64,000 nucleotides of DNA from Notamacropus eugenii (lineage: Eukaryota > Chordata > Mammalia > Diprotodontia > Macropodidae). Below the pieces are notes generated by a model. The model had not been told where the DNA came from. It ran no database searches and worked only from the letters and a program-made list of their open reading frames with translations. A program made the position numbers and the translations under genes. Positions 56,531-64,000 of this stretch are shown here, piece after piece. Position 1 is the first letter of the stretch; the number at the start of each line of letters is the position of its first letter. The stretch lies in contig NC_092874.1 of NCBI RefSeq assembly GCF_028372415.1, positions 337,684,151 to 337,748,150 of the forward strand, written 5' to 3'.

Positions 56531-57400
56531 TTGAATCCTATATTAACTGTATATATATATGTGTATGCACACATATATAACCTAGCTATCTATTATGTGG
56601 GGTATATGTGTGTATATAGATGTACATATTTTCTATAGAGGTGGTTATACAGCAATAAAACATGAGGTAATATTGTCTTCCAAGAATTTTACCCAAGAAT
56701 TATATTCCAATGAATATTACCCAGAGGGTAATGGAGAAGTACATGGGGGCAACTGCAAAATACAGCCAATGAGAACATTGAAGAAAAACAGGAATACAAG
56801 ATATAATCAAAGAAATGCCTGATAAGAAGAAAATATGGACACATGATGAGGGCTATGAATGACGGAATGAGAGCCGGAGTGCTCTGTCAATACTCTTACA
56901 ATGTCATGAGAAAGAGAGCCAAGTGAGCTTCCTGTGGCGAAACTTGGAGGATTTGGACAAGAATCCAAAAGGATGGACAAAAATGGGTAGTTTGTGAAAT
57001 GTTTTGAGGCAATTTTCAAAACAGTGAGATCACAGATTCATTAAAATATTTCAATATTTGAGTCTCCAGATTTTTCACTTGTAACTAACTGTATGATTCC
57101 AGTTCTCTCGAGAGGTCAGATAGTTTTTGGCCTGCTTTTTACATGGTTGATAATTTTGTTCTTGGCTGTAATAAGTTTGCTTTTGGCCACATTTATTTTT
57201 TCATGTTTTTTTTTATTATATTCTCCATATTTGTCATTTTTGCTATTTCCTCTAGAGCTTTTAAATATGAATTCCACCATGCTCAAAAAAAATCTATGTT
57301 CTTTTATTCCCCGAGATATGATTTTCTTATACATCTCATATTTCTACATTTTACCACTTACAATTTATTTTCTTCCCTGTGAGATGAGTGGTGCAAGTAC
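56531..57400. other. Unassigned sequence
   Basis: A short (ta)n run lies at about 56552-56562. At 56820-56930 the plus strand translates with a 'GHMMRAMNDGMRAGVL'-like piece that faintly resembles the C-terminal part of some non-LTR retroposons. I do not consider it established. Confidence 0.35.
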
Positions 57401-57404
57401 TGGG

Positions 57405-57562
57405 AACCCGATCTTACAAAATGACAAAATGAAGCTTAAGAGGTAAAGAGTAACTTACTTAAGGTCATTTCATCTAGTAAATGGCTAAGTCTGTATACTC
57501 CAACAGACTAAATGAAATTTAAGATCTCTTCTAGCTCTGATATTCTATGTGCCATCTGTATT
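57405..57562. mobile_element. MIR-type SINE fragments
   Basis: 'gaagcttaagaggtaaagag' and 'cttaaggtcatttcatctag' resemble a minus-strand MIR core, followed by an end block 'gatctcttctagctctgata'. Confidence 0.5.
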
Positions 57563-57995
57563 TTTCTCCTTTCCCAAACCTAAACCCTTACACATGCAGT
57601 CATTAATTCTTGCTTAAATCATTTATATAAATAATTTTCAGGAGTCTTTCAGCATACTTTATGCTGTTTCTTCCAAACCCCCATCTATATTGCCTTTAGC
57701 TATCATAGCTGCTTTATAGTATTTTTAAAATTGTTTTGGCACTCTACTTCCTGTGGAGGTATTTAATGAATTTTAACATTGGAAGGACCAGGCATATTAA
57801 TTGATGCAAATGTATTTTACTTTTACTCTGAAATAAAAAAAAAATTATCCTTCTATGTCTATTTTCTTTGGGTCATGGATTAAAAATGCGCTGTATAAGT
57901 TGACACAGCTTGTTCCTTCAAGGAAGTATTAATTCTGTTTCTCTGTTTATCCATTTTCTCTCTCTCTCTCTTTTTTTTTTTTGGTGTTTCTATTG
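57563..57995. other. Unassigned sequence with a (TC)n/(T)n run
   Basis: A tc run and T run lie at about 57958-57982. Nothing else was recognised. Confidence 0.4.
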
Positions 57996-57999
57996 TAGA

Positions 58000-58430
58000 A
58001 TTTGGAGATGAATCTTTCAATCCATCAATATGGAAAGTTAAGTTGGAACCAGGATGTGAATGGTTTAAAACAGAAAGGCAATGAGAGTCTATTGAACTTT
58101 ATTGAATGAGGGTTTTAGTCTTAAGTATAGTCAGACCAGAGTTTTCTGGAAATCACTTTAGCAGCTATGAGAAAGGATGGCTTAAAGTTAGTAAGGCATG
58201 AGGCAGGGAGGCCAATCAGAACACCATTTTAATAATCCAGATGAAAGGTGATGAAGGCTTGAACTAAAGTGGAAATTGGGAATAAAGAGAAGGGGATAGA
58301 CATGAGAGATATTATATAGATAAAAATAATATGAGAATGAAAAATTTGGGTGAATTCTGAAAGATTGCAAACATGGGTGATAAAAAGGATGGTGATCCCC
58401 CTGAAAGAATAAGAAAGTTCAGTCAAACCT
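58000..58430 (+). mobile_element. Ancient therian repeat, copy 1
   Basis: 'gaggcagggaggccaatcag' (58200), 'taataatccagatgaaaggt' (58231) and 'agacatgagagatattatat' (58297) belong to the same unnamed old mammalian repeat as 31126-31900. Confidence 0.5.
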
Positions 58431-58759
58431 AATATATTTCATCATCTTTTTAATTCAGTGGTTCAAGTACTTTGCTTCCCATGTTTATTTTGTAACTTTG
58501 ATTATCTGTCTGACTCAATCCTTTTAGAGGATTCTAAAAATTATTCACACCTAATTTGTATATTTTATTGATTGATTATGCACATCAAAGAGGAGTTCTC
58601 ATCTGATAAAGGTATCAGGGCATAGAACATGTTGTTGGTTGCATTATTGATTTTGAGTGATTTGAGAATGAAATCTTAACCTTGTACATAGAAAAAGACG
58701 GATGAAATGGCTTGAATCAGGAGACCACTTAGGGTGAGTTTGACTGTAGGAGACATAAA
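58431..58759. other. Unassigned sequence
   Basis: Nothing recognised between the two ancient-repeat copies. Confidence 0.4.
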
Positions 58760-59010
58760 ATACCTAAGTAAGGAGTTTGTGTTTTGTTCTGTAAGGAATG
58801 GAGACCCATTGAAAGTTGTAGGTTGAAACTGGCAATAAGATGGGCCAGTTAAGTTTCTAAGTAAGAGGCAATGAGGAAAATAGGTAAAGAGATGTGTCAT
58901 CACGATAGTAACAGAGATCCAAGGAAGGAATGTGCAACAATGCAATATCATGACTATAGTCCTGAATTTGGAATCAGAGCATTTGGGTTCAAATTCTATT
59001 ACTTCCAATG

Positions 59011-59210
59011 TGCTGTGGTAGAAATGGTAACAGACTTGTAGTGAAAAGACCTGGTTCAAATCCTATTCTAGACAATTTCTAATTGTTTCCATGAGCAAAT
59101 GACTTAATTAGTTAGGGTTAAGTTTCTTCATCCTTTAAGGTAGAAATAGTAATACTTTAATTGCTTACTTCACAGAGGTGTTGTAAAGGATGTTCTCTGT
59201 AAACTTAAAA
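59011..59210 (+). mobile_element. MIR-type SINE, decayed
   Basis: 'gtgaaaagacctggttcaaa', 'aatgacttaattagttaggg' and 'tcacagaggtgttgtaaagg' mark a plus-strand MIR-type SINE. Confidence 0.55.
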
Positions 59211-59214
59211 TTCA

Positions 59215-59525
59215 ATAGTAAAAACTGCCATTTACATGACCTTTAATGTTCTGGGTATATAGCCATTATATATTATGCATTTACATGTTCTGGGAATGCT
59301 AAGTAGTTTACATATATTATATCACCTGATCCTCATGACAACCCTAGGAGACAGGTGCTATAGATATTATTGTCCCCATTTTACAGATGAGGAAGCTTAG
59401 TCTGAGAAAGATTAAGTGACTTGCCTAGGGTTCCAAGGCTAGTAAGTGATTGAAGGGCTATATAATCCAAGAATTTTCCTGATTATAAGAGCATTCTCTC
59501 TGCTTCGTGTTATGCTGTCTCAAGT
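59215..59525 (-). mobile_element. MIR-type SINE
   Basis: 'ctcatgacaaccctaggaga', 'ccattttacagatgaggaag', 'gattaagtgacttgcctagg' and an end 'tgttatgctgtctc' give a minus-strand copy of the type seen at 34505-35232. Confidence 0.7.
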
Positions 59526-59539
59526 GAATTGCTATGTCA

Positions 59540-59638
59540 TGATTATCTACTCTCTCTGGGCCTCAATTTCCTAACTTGTGGAATAATATAGTTGAACTAG
59601 AAAATCTCTATGATTCCTTCCAGATATAAACCATTTGG
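59540..59638 (+). mobile_element. MIR3/THER-type SINE end
   Basis: 'tctgggcctcaatttcctaa', 'agttgaactagaaaatctct' and 'atgattccttccagatataa' mark a MIR-type 3' end. Confidence 0.6.
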
Positions 59639-59860
59639 AATACCGGGTAAGTGGGAGAAATATTATTAATTACAACTTGGGAACTGATTGGATGTTGAGG
59701 GAGCGAAGTGAAGGAGAGTCAACACTTAAAGATGACTCCCAAGTTTCTGCCCTACATGACTGGTTTGATGATGACAGTGCCATCAACAGAAGAAGGGCAG
59801 TAGGGGCAGATTTGATAAGATATTTGATTAGTACAGTTTCATGGGACTTAGGAGTTAAAT

Positions 59861-61384
59861 AGCTACTGACTGATCTGTAGAACATGACTTAAGCTATTTG
59901 TGAATACACAGAGCCAAAAGAAATTGTAGAGGATGAGAACAGTTCAGAAACTAGCAAGTTAATTGCTCTGAATAAAGAAGCAGATTCAATTTTTCACTGG
60001 GTTTAAATAAATATTGTAGCTCCTTTTTGCTCAGCCATTGCCAGATATGACTATTTTTATCTTAATTCAAATGGAGTCCTCATGAAACAAAGTATTATAT
60101 CCTGAAAATTGTTTTCCATACAAGTTGCATTAAGGAAAATTCTTCCATAATCACATCTGTTCTTCATCTCACCACTCTGAGGACAATCTAGGCACTCTCC
60201 GAGTCCTCGTTAAAGGAGAAGGCTATCTTATATACAGTCAAGAACAACTCATATCAATCTCTTCATACCCTTTGAAGCATCACATCATTGAAACATGTAA
60301 ATGATATTTGCTCTTGTTTGACTATAAGGCACTAAATAATGCTGGAAAACCCATTTTTATTTTCTCAGTATAACTTAAACATATTGTTCAATTTTCCCAG
60401 TTATTAGAAAATTTGTCATTGATTTCCAAGATAGTTTTATATAGACTAATGCAATTGAATCAAACGTGTGCCCAATCTCCTGTATTGATTATTAAATGGT
60501 TCTCCACAAAAAAGAGAAAAGATAGCAATTTGTGTGTCATCCACAGTGAAGATTCCAAAATAAAACACTGTTCTTCAACATTTTTTATTACTTTAATGAC
60601 TATAAGTTCAATTTTCTCTTTTCCTCTTTTCAAATTTGAAGGCAAATGATTTATAGCAGCACAATAATCACCTGTATTCATTTAGTAGTTAGACTAACTC
60701 TTAGCCTTTAAAAAAAACAAACAAACAAGAAAACCAAATAATTTAAACATGGAAAAAGTTAGTGTTGCTTTATGGTCTGTCAATTTTCATTTAAAAAATG
60801 GAAATAATTTGATTTAGTTTAAATACACTTATAATGGTTAAAGGAAATTAAAATTAGTACAAATTAGACACAGAAATAGCAGAGATTCATGGATTTATAT
60901 AAAAATGAGAAAAAAGACTTTTAGAAAGCAGTAAAAGATTTTTCCACTAGGTTATGAAATCATAACATGGTGATTTGATTTTTTCCAAACTAATTTTATA
61001 AAAAATACTTCTACATCATTTTGCAATTTGTCTTTCACCTTTTGATTTTTTGACATTTTCATAATTATTCTTTTCTTTTTTTCCCTTTAGTTTGACAGGG
61101 CTGCTATAGAAGCTAAATAATTTTGTGATGCTTAAGTCAACACTTCCTTATTAAATTTTTCAATGTGTAATCCATTCAAGTATAAAAAGTTATCATCTAA
61201 GATCTCGTGAAATTTGTCATAACCTGTATACTTAACAGGATGAGATTCACTGAAATGAAGCACTTTTTTTTTCTTTCTAAGACATAAAGTAAGTGATGAA
61301 ATGCAGTGGCATGAAGGAGGTTGGTGATAAGAGGGCTTGAAAGATTTTGACTACTTGGCGGAAGTTGAGCACATTTACACAATT
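59861..61384. other. Unassigned sequence
   Basis: Nothing recognised in about 1.5 kb. Several short frames on both strands overlap. Confidence 0.35.
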
Positions 61385-61560
61385 GCAGACTATTGTTCTT
61401 ACCTCAGAATAACTGGGTTCAAATCCTGTCTCTGAAAGATACTGAATGTGTGACCACAAGAACATCAGTAAATCTCTTGGTGTCCCCAGGAAATTATCTA
61501 ATTCTTCAAAAGATTAGTTGACAATCTGTAGCAGTGACAGGAAATTTCAAACCAGTAATT
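61385..61560 (+). mobile_element. tRNA-derived SINE remnant
   Basis: 'gggttcaaatcctgtctctg', 'gaatgtgtgaccacaagaac' and 'aaatctcttggtgtccccag' mark an old SINE of a therian type. Confidence 0.5.
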
Positions 61561-61740
61561 CTCCATATCAATGAAATCAGGGATCTGGATAAAAAGAAAA
61601 TAAAGTCATATACTACAGTAGCTGCCGTAGGTAGGATACAAAAAACAAAAACATAAGTTCTCTTTCTTCTAAGCATTTAAAATCCAGCAGAGATAAGCTA
61701 TTTCCATATGTATAGCCCCTGGACAATGTCATAAATATAG

Positions 61741-61798
61741 ATATGTATACACACACATCTATACATATATATAGACACACACACACACATATATATAG
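61741..61798. repeat. (CA/TA)n microsatellite
   Basis: Alternating ac and ta runs, two clusters. Confidence 0.85.
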
Positions 61799-61870
61799 TA
61801 CATCTAATACAAGCATTCATTATAACTACCATTGTATGTGCTATATGTGTATGAATTCCTATATATGTGT

Positions 61871-61871
61871 G

Positions 61872-61934
<63 letters not shown>

Positions 61935-61965
61935 ATATCTATATATCTACATATCTATCTATCCA
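61871..61965. repeat. (TCTA)n microsatellite
   Basis: About 15 perfect tcta units followed by imperfect ones. It produces a serine/isoleucine/tyrosine/leucine false frame. Confidence 0.95.
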
Positions 61966-61974
61966 TCAATTAAA

Positions 61975-62160
61975 GAAAGAGAGAGCCTCCAAAATCAAAT
62001 GTAAAATAGGAAGATTCACAGAATCCAACCATTATGTTCACATGGACTATTTGTGTCTGACCTGTGGTACAGCATCCTGAGCTCATATCAGTCATAGTCA
62101 GACACAGGTCATCTTGGTCTTCTTCAAGAATGTAGGACAACTATCCAACTATCATCAAGA
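61975..62160 (+). mobile_element. Remnant of a retroposon C-terminus with a zinc-finger-like motif
   Basis: The plus-strand translation ends 'HMDYLCLTCG...' with a stop, and the following bases in the same frame still suggest a histidine pair (C-x2-C then H-S-Q-type). This looks like a decayed C2H2-type end. It is followed by a 3' tail 'tcttcttcaagaatgtagga' that resembles the 3' tail of the long SINEs at 11551 and 23548. The family is not named. Confidence 0.4.
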
Positions 62161-62740
62161 TACAGTTTAGTAACAGAAATTTGACATGCATACAAACAGT
62201 TGAAATACACATAAAATAGTAAAATGAAAAACAAAAGGCAAAAGTGCTATGGTAATTCAGAGAAATGAGTTGTCTAAATATATTCCTTCTGATGGAAGGG
62301 AGAAATTACTTTCTATTGGTTTCTCCATATATATAACTTACTGCTCTCTTTCCCACATAGAATTTTTCCCTTGGTTACTCTGCTTCTGTCATAATAAGAC
62401 AGATCCACCGACTTCCTTCTTTTGAGTTTAAGGTTAATGATAAAAGAGAATAAAAATGGTATGAGAATAAATTTGAAATGTTTTAAAGAATGTTCTGTAT
62501 ATTTGTACTTAAACCCAGAGAAAAATATATTTTCATTAAATATAATGAATACTTTTAACTAACAGAAGGGAACAGAAGAATGGACAATGGCCAATGGACA
62601 ATTTCTTTGTGTAATCATGCCTCTGAATGATTTACTCTAACCTACACTAAAACTCACAGGTTGGATCTCCACAAAGTAGCTACTACTTCAGGGTCTAGGG
62701 TATAATTGGCAGAGTTGTACTCCTGAAATTATGCTTCAGT
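62161..62740. other. Unassigned sequence
   Basis: Nothing recognised. Confidence 0.4.
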
Positions 62741-62752
62741 AGCCCCATTAAT

Positions 62753-63001
62753 GGGACACCTAGGTGGCATAGTGGATAGAATGCCTGACCTGGAGTAGGA
62801 GGACTTCTCTTTCTGTGTTTTAATCTGGCCTCAGACACTTACCAGCTGTGTGACCCTGGGCAAATCACTTAACTCTGCCTCAGTTGCCTCATCTGTAAAA
62901 TGAGGGGAGAAGGAAATGGCAAACAGCTCCAGTATCTTTCCCAAGAAAATCCCAAAAGGAGTCACAAAGAATTGGACATGACTGGAAAACTCTTGAACAA
63001 C
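62753..63001 (+). mobile_element. tRNA-derived SINE with RTE-like tail and perfect TSDs
   Basis: The head 'acacctaggtggcatagtgg', 'gctgtgtgaccctgggcaaa', 'ctcatctgtaaaatgagggg' and the RTE-like tail 'aagaaaatcccaaaaggagt' are all present. It is flanked by agccccattaat at 62741-62752 and 63002-63013, so the ends are exact. Confidence 0.9.
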
Positions 63002-63309
63002 AGCCCCATTAATTCTCAACCAGTAAAAACAATTAACTCTTTAGCAAAGTTCTTTGCTAAGATGGGATAGTGAGAAAAGTAAAAATAAAGCACAATCTAC
63101 CCATAATACTGGAACACATTCTCTCAAAAATATATACAGCATCCATAGTTTCCATGGGAAGAGTGGACATAATTTTAGAGTATAACAGCATCAAAGCACA
63201 ATATGAGGAAAATGGGTGGACAAGGCATCCTACAGCTTCAGTGCTACAGGGACTCGAAGTCCTTTCTCTTGTAGAGGGGTGTTCACAAAGTATAATTATT
63301 AATTGCCAA

Positions 63310-63522
63310 TGCTTTTATTGTATAGTCCTTTCAGTCACATCTGACTATTTGGGGTTTTCTTGGAAAATGTACAGGAGTAGTTTGCTGTTTCCTTCTCCAG
63401 CTCATTTTACAGATGAGGAAATTGAGGCAAACTAAGTTAAGTAACTTGCCCAGGGTCTTAAAATTTGTAGGTATCTGAGGCCAGATTTGAACTCAGGAAG
63501 ACTAATCTTCTATTGCCCCTTA
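63310..63522 (-). mobile_element. tRNA-derived SINE with RTE-like tail
   Basis: The complement of the tail ('cctttcagtcacatctgact') comes first, then 'tggggttttcttggaaaatg', 'ccagctcattttacagatga', 'cagatttgaactcaggaaga' and the head complement ending near 'ctattgcccc'. Confidence 0.8.
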
Positions 63523-64000
63523 CCAAGGCTAGCTTTTCCTTTAATTAAGGCTAGCCTCTCTTTTCTGCACAGGCATCATGCTCCTTAAAGCTATTTCTGC
63601 CCTCTTGTACTTTTACATTTATAACCATATGTCTCCTTCATCTATGCCTCAAGCTCTCTCAATCTGGTTTGAACTTGCAGAAACAGGTGCTACTGGTCAG
63701 TCAACATCACTGTATTGGGAATCATTTGGAAACTAACAACAGCAAAACATTGGTCTACAATGAAATCCTATTATAATACTACCTTCTGGGGATGGAGATG
63801 ACCTGTATATTGTAGGTTTTTCATATTATATTGAAAAAGCTGCACTTTAGATTACTGAGTGCTAAACAAACATGGTACGATCAGCTAACTACTTTATAAT
63901 CTATAGCATGGAGAGGCTTCATGGACTTGTTCTTTCCTGACATTAAATACATGATGGCACTGACTATCATCTACCTGTGGGAACATGACTAAAAATACTG
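63523..64000. other. Unassigned sequence
   Basis: Nothing recognised except a small repeated 'taaggctagc'/'caaggctagc' motif at about 63524-63557. Confidence 0.4.

Larger units (their letters stand above)
58760..59860 (+). mobile_element. Ancient therian repeat, copy 2, split by SINEs
   Basis: 'ggagtttgtgttttgttctg' (58770) and 'gatgggccagttaagtttct' (58838) form the left half. 'gaactgattggatgttgagg' (59681) and 'agatgactcccaagtttctg' (59728) form the right half. The interval 58965-59640 holds MIR-type SINEs. Confidence 0.5.

Overview
The window looks like marsupial nuclear DNA: AT-rich, with no intact host gene recognised on either strand. The assignment rests on the repeats. They include LINE-1 copies with the marsupial type of 5' and 3' ends, tRNA-derived SINEs with RTE-like or other LINE-like tails, very old L2, CR1/L3 and MIR fragments, a palindromic hAT element and several endogenous retroviral LTRs. 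All family names come from memory of consensus sequences; no database search was run, and boundaries are good to about 10-30 bases unless target-site duplications (TSDs) are stated.

Layout. 0-5 kb: CR1/L3 and L2 remnants and an LTR carrying a second LTR inside it. 5-7 kb: unique sequence. 7.15-10.1 kb: an ORF1-only LINE-1 derivative (half-L1, HAL1-like). 10.35-15.1 kb: an LTR, a hAT element and SINEs. 16.2-24.25 kb: a dense nest, made of an L1 with an inverted part, then a long minus-strand L1 holding a retrocopy-like insert, a GC-rich solo LTR with perfect TSDs, another LTR and a SINE with perfect TSDs. 24.25-28.4 kb: L2, a SINE and a second HAL1-like element with TSDs. 28.4-34.2 kb: mostly unique. 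34.26-37.6 kb: four minus-strand SINEs in a row, an L1 3' end, a SINE, an L2 and a second hAT copy. 37.6-42.1 kb: mostly unique. 42.17-45.02 kb: a third HAL1-like element, minus strand. 45-48.2 kb: mostly unassigned. 48.2-52.5 kb: a decayed plus-strand L1 with a SINE and an LTR fragment inside. 52.5-64 kb: unassigned sequence with an L1 RT fragment, ancient repeats, SINEs and microsatellites.

How the parts relate. The open frames of any size are decayed retroposon frames (HAL1/L1 ORF1, L1 ORF2) or shadows of microsatellites and UTRs. The SINE tails point to LINE partners, and the HAL1-like copies keep an L1 ORF1 and 3' UTR but no ORF2, so they would have depended on L1 in trans. The nesting gives a relative age order: L2/CR1/MIR oldest, then L1 and the LTRs, then the SINE and solo-LTR insertions within them. 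The most useful observations are the three full-length ORF1-only elements, the CpG-retaining solo LTR, and a few repeat-free blocks that may be conserved regulatory DNA. I found no evidence of a new host system.
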